Counted from the first letter of the stretch, positions 28,239-38,058 are shown. The stretch is DNA of 64,000 nt from Cellulomonas fimi (GCF_028527925.1 NZ_JAPESW010000003.1:62001-126000); one strand, 5' to 3'. The notes: generated from the letters alone by a model not told the origin. Made by a program: numbers and translations.

Positions 28239-30100
28239 TTCTTGTCGTCCTCGTCGTCGACGATCTCGGCGTCGACGACGTCCTCGTCGGAGGTCGTCGA
28301 CTCACCCGGGTTGTCCGAGCCGCCGGCCGCGTCGGCCGGGGCCGACTGCTGCTGCGAGTAGATCGCCTCGCCGATGCGCTGGCTGACGGTCGCGAGGTGC
28401 TGCGTCTTGGCCTTGACGGCCTCGGCGTCGGTGCCCTCGAGCGCGGTCTTCAGCTCGCCGACGGCGGCCTGGACGTCGGTCTTGACGTCGTCGGGCAGCT
28501 TGTCGGCGTTGTCGACGAGGAGCTTCTCGGTCGAGTAGACGAGCTGCTCGGCGGAGTTGCGGGCCTCGGCGTCGTCGCGACGCTTCTTGTCCTCGGCCGC
28601 GTGCTCCTCGGCCTCCTTCACCATGCGGTCGATGTCCTCCTTGGGGAGGGCGGACCCGCCGGTGATCGTCATCGACTGCTCCTTGCCCGTGCCGCGGTCC
28701 TTGGCGGACACGTGCACGATGCCGTTCGCGTCGATGTCGAAGGTGACCTCGATCTGCGGCACGCCGCGCGGCGCCGGCGCGATGCCGGTGAGCTCGAACG
28801 TGCCGAGCGGCTTGTTGTCCCGCGCGAACTCGCGCTCGCCCTGGAACACCTGGATGAGGACCGACGGCTGGTTGTCCTCGGCCGTCGAGAAGATCTCCGA
28901 GCGCTTGGTCGGGATGGCCGTGTTGCGCTCGATGAGCTTCGTCATGACGCCGCCCTTGGTCTCGATGCCGAGCGACAGCGGCGTGACGTCGATGAGCAGG
29001 ACGTCCTTGCGGTCGCCCTTCATGACACCGGCCTGCAGCGCGGCACCGACCGCGACGACCTCGTCCGGGTTGACACCCTTGTTGGGCTCCTGCCCGCCCG
29101 TGAGCTCCTTGACGACCTCGGTCACCGCGGGCATGCGGGTCGAGCCGCCGACGAGCACGACGTGGTCGATCTGGTCGAGCTTGATGCCCGCGTCGCGGAT
29201 GACCGCGTGGAACGGCGCCTTGGTGCGGTCGATCAGGTCCTGCGTCATCTGCTGGAACTGCGCGCGCGTGAGCTTGGTGTCCAGGTGGACCGGGCCGTTC
29301 TCGCTCATGGAGAGGTACTGCAGCGAGATGTTCGTCGCCGTCGCGGACGACAGCTCCTTCTTGGCCTGCTCTGCCGCCTCGCGCAGACGCTGCAGGGCGA
29401 TCTTGTCCTTCGACAGGTCGACGCCCGTCGTGTTCTTCACCTCGGAGACAAGGTGGTCGACGATGCGCTGGTCCCAGTCGTCGCCGCCGAGGCGGTTGTC
29501 GCCGGACGTCGCGCGGACCTCGATCGTCGAGAAGCCGTCGTCGTCCTTGCCCACCTCGAGGAGGGAGACGTCGAACGTGCCGCCACCGAGGTCGAAGACG
29601 AGGATGAGCTCGTCCTCCTTGCCCTTCTCCAGGCCGTAGGCCAGGGCCGCCGCGGTGGGCTCGTTGATGATGCGCAGGACGTTGAGGCCCGCGATGGTGC
29701 CCGCGTCCTTCGTCGCCTGGCGCTCGGCGTCGTTGAAGTACGCCGGGACCGTGATGACCGCGTCGGTGACGGGCTCACCCAGGTACGCCTCGGCGTCACG
29801 CTTGAGCTTGGAGAGCACGCGCGCGGAGATCTCCTGCGCCGTGTACTTCTTGTCGTCGATCGCGACGGACCAGTCCGTTCCCATGTGGCGCTTGACGGAC
29901 GTGATGGTCCGGTCGACGTTCGTGACGGCCTGGCGCTTGGCGATCTCGCCGACCAGCACCTCGCCCGTCTTGGAGAACGCGACGACGGACGGCGTCGTGC
30001 GCGACCCCTCCGCGTTGGCGATGACCGTGGGCTCGCCACCCTCGAGGACCGAGACGACGGAGTTCGTCGTGCCGAGGTCGATGCCGACTGCTCGTGCCAT
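28235..30100 (-). CDS. dnaK: chaperone DnaK (Hsp70)
   Basis: A 621-residue Hsp70. The ATPase domain begins [23 protein letters not shown] and includes [16 protein letters not shown] and [13 protein letters not shown]; the substrate-binding domain starts near [18 protein letters not shown], and the acidic tail ends [16 protein letters not shown] 30100 follows AAGGAAGG; the long open extension upstream of it is noncoding promoter DNA. Two HAIR operators at 30168-30188 and 30231-30251 place it under HspR. Confidence 0.98.
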   Translation of the reverse strand: MARAVGIDLGTTNSVVSVLEGGEPTVIANAEGSRTTPSVVAFSKTGEVLVGEIAKRQAVTNVDRTITSVKRHMGTDWSVAIDDKKYTAQEISARVLSKLKRDAEAYLGEPVTDAVITVPAYFNDAERQATKDAGTIAGLNVLRIINEPTAAALAYGLEKGKEDELILVFDLGGGTFDVSLLEVGKDDDGFSTIEVRATSGDNRLGGDDWDQRIVDHLVSEVKNTTGVDLSKDKIALQRLREAAEQAKKELSSATATNISLQYLSMSENGPVHLDTKLTRAQFQQMTQDLIDRTKAPFHAVIRDAGIKLDQIDHVVLVGGSTRMPAVTEVVKELTGGQEPNKGVNPDEVVAVGAALQAGVMKGDRKDVLLIDVTPLSLGIETKGGVMTKLIERNTAIPTKRSEIFSTAEDNQPSVLIQVFQGEREFARDNKPLGTFELTGIAPAPRGVPQIEVTFDIDANGIVHVSAKDRGTGKEQSMTITGGSALPKEDIDRMVKEAEEHAAEDKKRRDDAEARNSAEQLVYSTEKLLVDNADKLPDDVKTDVQAAVGELKTALEGTDAEAVKAKTQHLATVSQRIGEAIYSQQQSAPADAAGGSDNPGESTTSDEDVVDAEIVDDEDDKK

Positions 30101-30167
30101 GTGTGGTGCCTTCCTTCTGCTGTCCGGGTCTGCGGGGCCCTGGTCGCGGTGCTGCGAGCGGGCCACT

Positions 30168-30188
30168 CTTGAGTCCGCCGGGCTCAAG
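30168..30188 (-). promoter_or_regulatory. HAIR operator 1 (HspR site)
   Basis: CTTGAGT-N7-GCTCAAG, one mismatch from the HAIR consensus CTTGAGT-N7-ACTCAAG known for HspR. It lies 68 bp upstream of the dnaK start and contains a TTGAGC that may serve as a -35 hexamer. Confidence 0.88.
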
Positions 30189-30230
30189 TCTGCGTCGCGT
30201 GTGTCGGCGACGCAACCTCGGACCGTCGAA

Positions 30231-30251
30231 CTTGAGTCTGCTTGGCTCAAC
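30231..30251 (-). promoter_or_regulatory. HAIR operator 2 (HspR site)
   Basis: CTTGAGT-N7-GCTCAAC, a second, slightly weaker HAIR copy 63 bp (about six helical turns) from the first. It is also only 100 bp from the divergent antiporter start, so HspR could affect that gene. Confidence 0.8.
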
Positions 30252-30350
30252 TCTTGACGGCGGCTCCTTGTTCCCGAAGACGCCGCCCGGCGCGAGCTCG
30301 GCTCGAGCGCCCGTCGCGCCGGACCGTCCTGCCCCCCGTACGGTGTGCTC

Positions 30351-31643
30351 GTGCTCGACGTCGACGGCCCAGCCGCCGTCTTCCTGGCGGTCGGCCTGGC
30401 CACGTTGGCCGCGGCCGCGCTGCCGCGCGTGCTGCGCCGCGCGCCGATCTCGATGCCGGCGGTGTTCCTCGCGACGGGCGCCCTGAGCTTCTGGCTGCTC
30501 CCGCAGCTCCCCGACCCGAGCCCGACCGAGCATCCCGAGATCGCGCTCCATCTGACGGAGATCTGCGTGATCATCTCCCTGATGGGCGCCGGCCTCGCCA
30601 TCAACCGGCCGTTCGCGTGGCGCACCTGGAGCTCCACGTGGCGGCTGCTCGCGATCACCATGCCGCTGTCGATGCTCGCCGTCGGCGTGCTGGGGTGGGC
30701 GGCCCTCGGCCTCGGTGCCGCGAGCGCGATGCTGCTCGCCGCTGCGCTCGCGCCGACCGACCCGGTCCTGGCGAGCGAGGTCCAGGTGAGCGAACCCGTG
30801 GACGAGCCGGGGACGCAGGACGACGAGGTCCGCTTCGCCCTGACCTCGGAGGCCGGCCTCAACGACGGCCTCGCCTTCCCGTTCACCTATGCCGCGATCG
30901 CTGTGAGCCTCTCGGGGTTGGCACCCGGCGGGTGGCTCGGCCGCTGGGTCGTGCTGGACGTCGTGTGGCGACTGAGCGTCGGTGTCGCGATCGGCTTCCT
31001 CGTGGGCTGGTTGCTCGGCCGGCTGTTCTTCTCGTCCGTCGCCGATCGGCTGCGGATCACCGAGCACACGCAGGGCTTCGCGGCACTCGCGGCCACCTTC
31101 CTCGCCTACGGTGCGACCGAGCTGGCGGAGGGGTACGGGTTCGTCGCCGTGTTCGTCTGCGCGGTCACGCTGCGCGGGACCGAACGTGAGCACGAGTACC
31201 ACAAGGTGCTGCACGCGTTCGTCGAGCAGATCGAGCGGCTGCTCACGGTTGCCGTGATCGTGCTGCTGGGCGGAGCCGTCGCACGCGGGGCCTTCACCCA
31301 GCTCGGCTGGGCAGAGGTGGGCGTCGTCCTGGTCTTCCTGCTGGCGGTCAGACCGCTCACGGGCTGGGTCGCGCTGCGCGGCGGTCGGACCGGGCCCCGT
31401 GAGCGTGCGGTGGTCTCGTTCTTCGGCGTGCGAGGCGTCGGGTCGCTGTTCTACGTCGCCTACGCGGTCCAGGAGGGCGAGTTCGCGGACGCCGACCGAC
31501 TGTGGGCGATCGCCGGCCTCGTGGTCGTCGGGTCGGTGCTGATCCACGGGGTGGCGGCGACGCCGGTGATGCGCGCGCTCGACCGGCGGCGGGAGCGACA
31601 CGCCGCGGCGGTGGGCGACGCCGCCGCCGACGCCCACGTCTGA
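30351..31643 (+). CDS. cation:proton antiporter (CPA1/NhaP type)
   Basis: An integral membrane Na+(K+)/H+ exchanger of 430 residues with 11-12 hydrophobic helices. Family features include the ion-site region [18 protein letters not shown] (the TDP motif of CPA1 proteins), [20 protein letters not shown] (the conserved (E/N)D-type site here GLNDG) and [17 protein letters not shown] near the C-terminus. I place the start at GTG 30351, because TACGGT lies exactly 6 bases upstream (leaderless pattern); GTG 30345 would add two residues. Divergent from dnaK. Confidence 0.88.
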   Translation: MLDVDGPAAVFLAVGLATLAAAALPRVLRRAPISMPAVFLATGALSFWLLPQLPDPSPTEHPEIALHLTEICVIISLMGAGLAINRPFAWRTWSSTWRLLAITMPLSMLAVGVLGWAALGLGAASAMLLAAALAPTDPVLASEVQVSEPVDEPGTQDDEVRFALTSEAGLNDGLAFPFTYAAIAVSLSGLAPGGWLGRWVVLDVVWRLSVGVAIGFLVGWLLGRLFFSSVADRLRITEHTQGFAALAATFLAYGATELAEGYGFVAVFVCAVTLRGTEREHEYHKVLHAFVEQIERLLTVAVIVLLGGAVARGAFTQLGWAEVGVVLVFLLAVRPLTGWVALRGGRTGPRERAVVSFFGVRGVGSLFYVAYAVQEGEFADADRLWAIAGLVVVGSVLIHGVAATPVMRALDRRRERHAAAVGDAAADAHV

Positions 31644-31780
31644 CGCCCGCCGGCGCCACGTCGTTCTCCGGCACCGGGCAGCGACCGAGTCCGGGCTCGC
31701 CACGCCTCACGTACGGGTCCGAGGCGGACACGACGGGCGGGCCGCTCGACGAGGTGGTGCAGTCGGACGAGGTGCGCGCG

Positions 31781-32437
31781 TCAGGGCGTGACGCTGAAGT
31801 CCCACGACGCGATCGAGAGCCCGAGCGGCTCGGTGTGCTGGAGCTCCCCCGCGGTCGCCGGCGCGTCGACCGTCCGCGTCAGCGTCAGCGTCTCGCCCGC
31901 CGGCACCGAGACGACGCCCTCCATCTCGTCCGGCGCGCGCTGCTGCGTCTCGAAGAAGCCGAACGAGCGACCGTCGGGCAGCACGACCTTCAGGTCGCTC
32001 CGCCACATCAGGTACTCCTCGACGGCCTCGACCGTCACGACGAAGGTCAGGGAGTACATCGGCGAGCCGTCCGCGTGGGGCTCGGGAGCCGGACGCGCCG
32101 TCACGTCGGTCAGCGTCACGTACCCGACGGGCTTCTCCACGCCGGCCGCTGGTTCGACGTACACCGAGACGGCCGTCGTGCCCAACGGCAGGTGCTGCTG
32201 GCTCGGGAACGACACGAGACCGCCGTCGGTGCTCGGCATCATGCCCTGCTCGTGCGGTGTGTCGGGGTGGCGCGGGTCCGAGGACGGGGTCGGCGTCGGG
32301 CTGGGCGACGCGGCCGCCTGGGCGCCCTCCCGCGAGGCCGCGGGGGACGGCTCGACATCCGGTCCGGTCGCCGCGCAGCCCGCGAGCAGCCCGCACGCGA
32401 GGATGGTCGCCGCCACGCGCGGCCGTCGTCCCGTCAT
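31781..32437 (-). CDS. putative secreted lipoprotein of unknown function
   Basis: 218 residues with a lipoprotein signal (RVAATILACGLLAGCAATG, lipobox LAGC) and a Ser/Pro/Thr linker (AAASPSPTPTPSSDP). The mature part looks like a beta-sandwich (TTAVSVYVEPAAGVEKPVGYVTLTDV, YSLTFVVTVEAVEEYLMW, SVPAGETLTLTRTVDAPA), perhaps an immunoglobulin-like surface domain. The ATG at 32437 is the natural start for the signal. No similarity that I recognise. Confidence 0.7.
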   Translation of the reverse strand: MTGRRPRVAATILACGLLAGCAATGPDVEPSPAASREGAQAAASPSPTPTPSSDPRHPDTPHEQGMMPSTDGGLVSFPSQQHLPLGTTAVSVYVEPAAGVEKPVGYVTLTDVTARPAPEPHADGSPMYSLTFVVTVEAVEEYLMWRSDLKVVLPDGRSFGFFETQQRAPDEMEGVVSVPAGETLTLTRTVDAPATAGELQHTEPLGLSIASWDFSVTP

Positions 32438-32803
32438 GTGCTCCCCCGGTGGTCCGGGCTGGAGGGTACCCGCCGACGTCGCCCGGCCGTGGATGCGCCC
32501 GGAACGGTGGACACACCACGGCGGGCCGAACATCCGTGCCGATGGCCCGGACACGCCACGCGCCTAATCGTTTGTGCGGATCGCCTCTCCGACGAACGGC
32601 GTGCCAGAGTGAGGCCGTCGCGCCGATGTGAACGCTCACATCGGCGCGACGTACCGGCCAGGGACGCACCGGACCCGCACACGTCCGCACCGAGTGACCC
32701 GCACGGCGAGCCGACCCGAGTGCCGGGACGCGCTCGCCACCGCCGTGCAGCGCTGCACGCGCGGAGGGTCGCGCCGCGCGGCCATCTCCAGGAGGCAGAG
32801 GAC
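32438..32803. other. intergenic regulatory region, 366 bp
   Basis: Separates the divergent lipoprotein and SGNH esterase genes. It carries an unusually long LacI-type palindrome at 32618-32649, about 155 bp before the esterase start, so the esterase leader would be long if the operator sits near the promoter. No convincing additional ORF is seen. Confidence 0.5.
32618..32649. promoter_or_regulatory. 32-bp LacI-type operator upstream of SGNH esterase
   Basis: Perfect 14-bp arms TCGCGCCGATGTGA and TCACATCGGCGCGA around ACGC. The core TGTGAACGCTCACA is the classic LacI-family operator form with a central CG and matches the site before the GH27 gene except at one base. Confidence 0.75.
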
Positions 32804-33976
32804 ATGCTCCGAACCGCCCGACGGCTGGTGGTCGCCGTCACGCTCTGCGTCGCGCTCGCCGGAGGTGTCGTGACGCAGTCCGCGCCCGCCACCGCCGAGA
32901 GCAACGGGGGCACCCGCGTGATGCCCCTGGGCGACTCGATCACGGACGGCGTCGGCATGACCGGAGGCGGCGGCTACCGCGTCGGGCTCTGGCAGCGTCT
33001 CGCGCAGAACGGCTACACCACGGACTTCGTGGGGTCGGGCTACAACGGGCCGGCCAGCCTCGGGGACCACGACCACGAGGGGCACTCGGGCTGGCGGATC
33101 GACCAGATCGACGCCAACGTCGTCAGCTGGCTGCGCACGTACCAGCCGCGCACCGTGCTGCTGCACATCGGCACCAACGACATCAGCCAGAACCGCGACC
33201 TCGCCAACGCACCCGCTCGGCTCGCGGCGCTCGTCGACAAGATCACGAGCACGTCGCCGCAGACCGACGTCTTCGTCGCGACCCTGATCCCCGTGTCGTA
33301 CGCCGACGCGAAGGTCCGGGCCTACAACTCCGCGATCCCCGGCATCGTGTCGAGCCGGGCCGCCGCCGGGAAGCGGGTGCACCTCGTCGACATGTACGGC
33401 GCGGTGAGCCTCTCCGACCTCCCCGACGGCGTGCACCCCCACGCGACCGGCTACGACAAGATGGCGGCCGTCTGGTTCGCCGCGCTGCGCGCCGTGCCGG
33501 GGAGCATCGGCAACCCGGCCGAGAACCCCGGGAGCCCCGGCCCCGTGGACACCGCGGCCTGGTACACGCTCGTCAACCGCAACAGCGGCAAGGCCGTCGA
33601 CGTGTACAACCTGTCCACCGCCGACGGCGCACGCATCACCCAGTGGTCCCGCAACAACGGCACCCAGCAGCAGTGGCAGTTCGTCAGCTCCGGCGACGGC
33701 TACTACCGGCTGAAGTCACGGCTGTCCGGCAAGGTCCTCGACGTGAGCGGCAGGTCCACCGCCGACGGTGCGGCGATCATCCAGTGGACCGACAACAACG
33801 CCGCCAACCAGCAGTTCAGCCTCCAGACGATCGACGGGTACGTCCAGCTGATCAGCCGCAGCAGCGGCAAGGCGGTCGAGGTGCAGGGCGCCTCCACCGC
33901 CGACGGCGGGAACATCGTCCAGTACACCGACTGGAACGGCTCCAACCAGCAGTGGCAGCTGGTGCGCGTGGGCTGA
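32804..33976 (+). CDS. secreted SGNH/GDSL esterase with C-terminal RICIN/CBM13 domain
   Basis: A 390-residue secreted hydrolase. The signal peptide (MLRTARRLVVAVTLCVALAGGVVTQSAPATAES) precedes an SGNH domain (about 37-232) with nucleophile Ser45 in MPLGDSITDG, Asn125 in HIGTNDI, and catalytic Asp208/His211 in DGVHPH. After a Pro/Gly linker a RICIN-type beta-trefoil (252-390) shows three SGKxxDV...QQW-like repeats. Probably an acetylxylan or other carbohydrate esterase (inference). ATG 32804 follows GGAGG. A LacI-type operator upstream matches that of the GH27 gene. Confidence 0.92.
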   Translation: MLRTARRLVVAVTLCVALAGGVVTQSAPATAESNGGTRVMPLGDSITDGVGMTGGGGYRVGLWQRLAQNGYTTDFVGSGYNGPASLGDHDHEGHSGWRIDQIDANVVSWLRTYQPRTVLLHIGTNDISQNRDLANAPARLAALVDKITSTSPQTDVFVATLIPVSYADAKVRAYNSAIPGIVSSRAAAGKRVHLVDMYGAVSLSDLPDGVHPHATGYDKMAAVWFAALRAVPGSIGNPAENPGSPGPVDTAAWYTLVNRNSGKAVDVYNLSTADGARITQWSRNNGTQQQWQFVSSGDGYYRLKSRLSGKVLDVSGRSTADGAAIIQWTDNNAANQQFSLQTIDGYVQLISRSSGKAVEVQGASTADGGNIVQYTDWNGSNQQWQLVRVG

Positions 33977-34012
33977 GCCCGCCGACCCACTTCGCGCCGC
34001 TACGTTCGGCAC

Positions 34013-34786
34013 GTGGACGAGCCGTTCGGACAGGGAAGCTACGCGGTGCGCCTCGACTGGGGGCCGGTCGGCGCAGTGCGGTGCGGCGCCGACGTGACCG
34101 TGGTCGTGGACGTCCTCAGCTTCTCGACCGCGGTCACCGTCGCCGTCGAACGCGGCACACGTGTGTACCCGAGTCGCTGGGGTGGCGAGCACGCGCGGGC
34201 TGTCGCGGCCGCCCAGGGAGCCGCTCTGGCGGTGGGTCGCCTCGAGGCGACGAAGGACGGCGCCGTCGCCGCACCGTCCCTGTCGCCGGCTGCGCTCCTC
34301 GAGCTCGCCCCCGTCGAGAGTCTCGTGCTCCCCTCGCCCAACGGGTCGACCATCGTCGTCGAGGCCGTGGGCACGGGGTCGACGGTGGTCGCCGGCTGCC
34401 TGCGCAACGCGCACGCGGTCGCGACCCGCCTGGCGCGCGCCCTGGACGCCGGGCAGACCGTCGGCGTCGTCGCGGCCGGGGAACGGTGGGACCTCGACCG
34501 CTCCCTCCGCCCCGCGCTCGAGGATCATCTCGGAGCCGGGGCGATCCTCGCGCACCTGGCGGCGATGGGGCACGGGGACGCCTTCAGCCCCGAGGCGACC
34601 GTCGCGAGCGCGGTGTTCCGCGCGTCGGCCGGTTCGCTCGACCGACTGGTGCACGACTGCGTCGGCGGCCGCGAGCTGACCGCGCTGGGATTCGCGACCG
34701 ACGTCGCCGTCGCCGCGGCGCTGGACGCCTCCGCGGTCGTCCCGGTGGTCGTCGACGGGGCGTTCGTCGACGCTCGGGGGAGCTGA
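34013..34786 (+). CDS. 2-phosphosulfolactate phosphatase family (ComB-like) protein
   Basis: A 257-residue ComB-family protein. Signature elements are VTVVVDVLSFSTAVTVAVERG, the LVLPSPNGSTIV loop and the C-terminal VVPVVVDGAF. ComB acts in coenzyme M synthesis in archaea; bacterial homologues probably dephosphorylate other phosphosulfonates or phosphate esters, so the substrate is open. GTG 34013 is preceded by TACGTT at 6 bases, indicating a leaderless message only 24 bp after the esterase stop. Confidence 0.8.
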   Translation: MDEPFGQGSYAVRLDWGPVGAVRCGADVTVVVDVLSFSTAVTVAVERGTRVYPSRWGGEHARAVAAAQGAALAVGRLEATKDGAVAAPSLSPAALLELAPVESLVLPSPNGSTIVVEAVGTGSTVVAGCLRNAHAVATRLARALDAGQTVGVVAAGERWDLDRSLRPALEDHLGAGAILAHLAAMGHGDAFSPEATVASAVFRASAGSLDRLVHDCVGGRELTALGFATDVAVAAALDASAVVPVVVDGAFVDARGS

Positions 34787-34799
34787 CCCACGACGGCGC

Positions 34800-35285
34800 T
34801 CAGCCGGAGACGCGGAAGCCGATCGACGCGTACAGCGCGAGCGCCGCCTGGGCGTCGTCGTCCACCCGTAGCGCGATGCGGTCCCCGGGCGCCGCGTCCA
34901 TCGCCCGGGCCATCAACGCCCGCCCGATGCCGCGGCGCCGATGCTCGGGCAGCACGAACAGGTCGGTCACGAACGGTCCCCGCTGCGCGCCCGGCCCCGG
35001 GGGGTCGAGGACGCACACGACGGCCCCCAGCACCTCGTCCCCCCGGCGAGCGACGAGGCTGGCGGGGCGGAGCAGCGTCCCGTGCGCACCGGCCCACGTC
35101 CGCCGCAGGTCCCCGATCGCGTCCGCCCGGGTCGACTCACCGTCGCCGCCGCCCCAGGAACGCCAGTAGGCGTCGGCGACCGGCTCGATGTCCGTCTCGG
35201 TCAGCCGGCTCACGACGACACCGTCGGGGGCGGCAGCAGCGGGCACGGTCGACGGCAACGACGCGACCAGCAGCCGACTGCTCAC
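34800..35285 (-). CDS. GNAT-family N-acetyltransferase
   Basis: 161 residues, single GNAT domain. The acetyl-CoA loop is FVTDLFVLPEHRRRGIGRALMARAMD, and the C-terminal LALYASIGFRVSG is the usual beta6-7 segment. GTG 35285 lies 6 bases after TAGCGT, another leaderless-type start. Acceptor unknown. Convergent with the ComB-like gene (13 bp gap). Confidence 0.85.
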   Translation of the reverse strand: MSSRLLVASLPSTVPAAAAPDGVVVSRLTETDIEPVADAYWRSWGGGDGESTRADAIGDLRRTWAGAHGTLLRPASLVARRGDEVLGAVVCVLDPPGPGAQRGPFVTDLFVLPEHRRRGIGRALMARAMDAAPGDRIALRVDDDAQAALALYASIGFRVSG

Positions 35286-35454
35286 GCCGGCACGCTAGCG
35301 CGCCGTCGGGGGCCGCCGGCGTACGGCCGACCGCTGCTGCACCCGCCGGGTCCGGGGCAGGTGGCGCCCACGGGACTTCTCCCGGGGCCGCGCGTCCGAC
35401 GGGGCCGCGCGCGTGCCTCTGTGGCGCACGGCCGCCGTCCCGCGCGCCTGCCCG

Positions 35455-36009
35455 TCAGCCGATGACGAGCCCGAGGCCGGCGAGGAACCCGATCCCCGCG
35501 ACGACGGCCAGGAGCGCCCAGCGGCGCGCGTGCGGCACGCGACGACCGAAGACCACCGCCGCGAGGACGAACAGCACGCCGGGGACGCCCCAGATGAGCC
35601 ACGTCGCGCCGAAGTTGAACCATCCCTGGGCACTCATGTCGCTGATGCCCTTGTCGACCGGGTCCATGACCCCGGCGAGGATCGCCACCTTCACGACGGT
35701 CTCGGCGAGGGGATAGGCGAGCTGGACGGCACCCGCGCCCCAGAGCCCGCCGAGCACGACCCAGCCGGGCAGCCGTCTCCCCCAGGGCTGGATGGACGCG
35801 AGCGCGACGGCGACGGTCGCCAGGCGCAGGCCGATCGCGAGGACGACGACCTCCTGGTCCGCGGTGCTGCCGCCCCGGAGCCGCGACCAGACCAGGGCTC
35901 CGCCGGCGACGAGGCAGAAGGTGCCGACCCAGGCGGCCGCGAGCGCGGCGGGCCAGCGCGGCGTGCGGGCCTCGGGGGTGACGGCCCGTCGTGCGGCTCT
36001 CGATGTCAT
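35455..36009 (-). CDS. four-helix integral membrane protein, unknown function
   Basis: 184 residues with a basic N-terminus and four to five hydrophobic helices (ALAAAWVGTFCLVAGGALVW; LAIGLRLATVAVALASI; VVLGGLWGAGAVQLAYPL; FGATWLIWGVPGVLFVLAAVVF; WALLAVVAGIGFLAGLGLVIG). The layout resembles DUF3995-type small membrane proteins, but I am not certain. ATG 36009 avoids a spurious extension. Confidence 0.65.
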   Translation of the reverse strand: MTSRAARRAVTPEARTPRWPAALAAAWVGTFCLVAGGALVWSRLRGGSTADQEVVVLAIGLRLATVAVALASIQPWGRRLPGWVVLGGLWGAGAVQLAYPLAETVVKVAILAGVMDPVDKGISDMSAQGWFNFGATWLIWGVPGVLFVLAAVVFGRRVPHARRWALLAVVAGIGFLAGLGLVIG

Positions 36010-36314
36010 GCCCCGACGGTGCCCGTGCAGGCGTGCAGGCCACATCGGGCATCGCCCCGGCCGGTGCCCTGGTCCGCACCGGACGGGACCCTGACCTCAC
36101 GACGGCGCGCCTCCGACCCGCTCGTCCACCTTCCGGAGGACCCCGCCCTGCGGATGAACCGATTCGGACGTCGTCGTGGGGGTTCCCCGCCGGCCCGCCG
36201 CTGGCACGATGGCGGCGATCGATGTGAGCGCTCACATGGGCTCGGCGACCGGCAGCCGACCCCCGCGGGACGCCGTCGACAACCACCACGACCACCGCAC
36301 GAGGGAGTGCTCCC
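36010..36314. other. intergenic regulatory region, 305 bp
   Basis: Divergent region between the membrane protein and the GH27 gene. It contains the LacI-type operator at 36222-36237, about 80 bp before the GH27 start. A CACGAT (36206-36211) just before the operator could be a -10. No additional ORF is supported. Confidence 0.5.
36222..36237. promoter_or_regulatory. LacI-type operator upstream of GH27
   Basis: ATGTGAGCGCTCACAT, a perfect 16-bp palindrome with the central CG of LacI-family operators, 78 bp before the alpha-galactosidase start. Core TGTGAGCGCTCACA is shared (one base different) with the site before the SGNH esterase. Confidence 0.8.
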
Positions 36315-37988
36315 ATGAGAAGTTCTCGACGTCGTCGCTGGTGCACCGCGCTGGCCACGACCGCTCTGACGGTGTCCGCGTTCGCCCTCGGCACGCCCGC
36401 GCAGGCGGCCGCCCCGGTCGCCGCGGCGGCCACCCCCACGGTCGAGGAGCCGGCACCGCTGCCGCCGCTCGGCTGGAACAGCTGGAACACCTTCTACTGC
36501 AACATCAACGAGCAGATGATCCGCCAGACGGCGGACGCCATGGTGAGCTCGGGGATGGCCGCGGCGGGCTACCAGTACGTCGTCGTCGACGACTGCTGGA
36601 TGCAGGACACCCGCGACGCGAGCGGGAACCTGCGCGCCCGGACCGACCGGTTCCCGTCGGGCATGAAGGCGCTGGGTGACTACATCCACAGCAAGGGCTT
36701 GAAGTTCGGGATCTACCACGCGCCGCGCGAGAAGACCTGCAACCAGTACTTCGCCAACCTCCCGGGGACGTCGTCGTACGGGCGCGAGACGCAGGACGCG
36801 AATCTCTTCGCGTCGTGGGGCGTCGACTACGTGAAGCACGACTGGTGCGACCCGCGGGGCAGCGTGAGCGAGCAGGCGACCGTGTTCAAGCGGTTCGGCG
36901 ACGCGCTCAAGGCCACCGGCCGCCCGATCGTCTACTCGATCAACCCGAACAGCGCGCACTCGAACACCGCGCCGACGTACTCCGGCTGGGGCGCCTTCTC
37001 CGACATGTGGCGGACGTCCGAGGACCTGTCGGCGTCCTGGTCGACGGGCTGCTCCCCGTCCGCCGACTGCTTCGTCGGCATCACCGAGGCCCTCGACATC
37101 GTCGAGCCCATGCGCGAGTGGACCAAGCCCGGTCAGTACAACGACCCCGACATGCTGATGGTCGGGGTGCGGAACGCGCTGACGGCCACCGAGAACCGGG
37201 CGCACCTGACCATGTGGGCGATGCTCAGCGCCCCGCTCATCGCCGGCAACGACCTGCGCAACATGTCCGCCGACGTGCGCGCGGTCCTCACCAACCGCGA
37301 CGTCCTCGCGATCGACCAGGACCCGCTCGTGCGGCAGGCCGACCGCGTGCGGGACGACGGCGACGCCGAGGTGTGGGCCAAGCCGCTCGCGGACGGGTCG
37401 GTCGCTGTCGCCCTGCTCAACCGCGGCTCCGGCAGCCGGCAGATCTCGACCACCCTCGGGCAGGTCGGGCTCGGTTCCGGGACCCACCAGTACCGCGAGG
37501 TGTGGACCGGTGCGACGGGCACGACGACGGGCCAGATCTCCGCGCAGGTCGCGCAGCACGGCGTCGCGCTGTTCCGGGTCACGCCCGGCGGCACCACGCC
37601 CCCGCCGACCGGCACGACGCTCGTCAGCGCGTCGTCGGGCCGCTGCCTCGACGTGCCGGGGAGCGCCACCGCGAACGGCACCGGCCTCGTCATCTGGGAC
37701 TGCCACACCGCGCCCAACCAGACGTGGACCGCGGGCACGGACGGCACGCTCCGCTCGCTGGGCAAGTGCCTCGACGCGCCGCCGAGCGCCACCGCGGGCA
37801 CGCGGGTCCAGCTGTGGGACTGCAACGGCGGGACCAACCAGCAGTGGACGACGCAGGCCGACGGCACCATCCGCGGCGTGCGGTCCGGGCTGTGCCTCGA
37901 CGTCGACCGCAACCTCACCGCGAACAACACCGCGGTGCTGCTGTGGACCTGCACGGGCGCGGCGAACCAGCTCTGGTCACGCCGGTAG
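36315..37988 (+). CDS. secreted GH27 alpha-galactosidase with CBM13
   Basis: A 557-residue secreted enzyme hydrolysing terminal alpha-1,6-galactosides (for example galactomannan side chains). A signal peptide ending near TPAQAAA is followed by the GH27 barrel, starting PPLGWNSWNTFYC; the nucleophile is Asp176 in YVKHDWCD, the acid/base Asp237 in WRTSEDL, and YNDPDMLMVG is conserved. A C-terminal beta domain follows, then a Gly/Thr/Pro linker and a ricin-B-type CBM13 (about 434-557) with three Q-x-W repeats (NQTW, NQQW, NQLW). Transcribed alone behind a LacI-type operator; ended by a strong hairpin. Confidence 0.95.
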   Translation: MRSSRRRRWCTALATTALTVSAFALGTPAQAAAPVAAAATPTVEEPAPLPPLGWNSWNTFYCNINEQMIRQTADAMVSSGMAAAGYQYVVVDDCWMQDTRDASGNLRARTDRFPSGMKALGDYIHSKGLKFGIYHAPREKTCNQYFANLPGTSSYGRETQDANLFASWGVDYVKHDWCDPRGSVSEQATVFKRFGDALKATGRPIVYSINPNSAHSNTAPTYSGWGAFSDMWRTSEDLSASWSTGCSPSADCFVGITEALDIVEPMREWTKPGQYNDPDMLMVGVRNALTATENRAHLTMWAMLSAPLIAGNDLRNMSADVRAVLTNRDVLAIDQDPLVRQADRVRDDGDAEVWAKPLADGSVAVALLNRGSGSRQISTTLGQVGLGSGTHQYREVWTGATGTTTGQISAQVAQHGVALFRVTPGGTTPPPTGTTLVSASSGRCLDVPGSATANGTGLVIWDCHTAPNQTWTAGTDGTLRSLGKCLDAPPSATAGTRVQLWDCNGGTNQQWTTQADGTIRGVRSGLCLDVDRNLTANNTAVLLWTCTGAANQLWSRR

Positions 37989-38026
37989 CACCGGAGGCAC
38001 CGAGGCCCCGAGAGGGCCGACCGGGG

Positions 38027-38058
38027 ACGCCGGCGCGGGCGGGTGCTCGCGCCGGCGT
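38027..38058. terminator. bidirectional terminator between GH27 and TetR genes
   Basis: Perfect 11-bp arms ACGCCGGCGCG (38027-38037) and CGCGCCGGCGT (38048-38058) with a 10-base loop, between convergent genes. The second arm touches the TetR stop codon. Confidence 0.65.

Noticed and set aside
30101..30886. Extension of dnaK to 883 codons
   Set aside because: The Hsp70 start [12 protein letters not shown] with its ribosome site is at 30100, and the extension covers the HAIR promoter region.
38004..38020. Second hairpin just after GH27
   Set aside because: Arms of only 5 bp (GGCCC/GGGCC); the adjacent 11-bp hairpin explains termination better.
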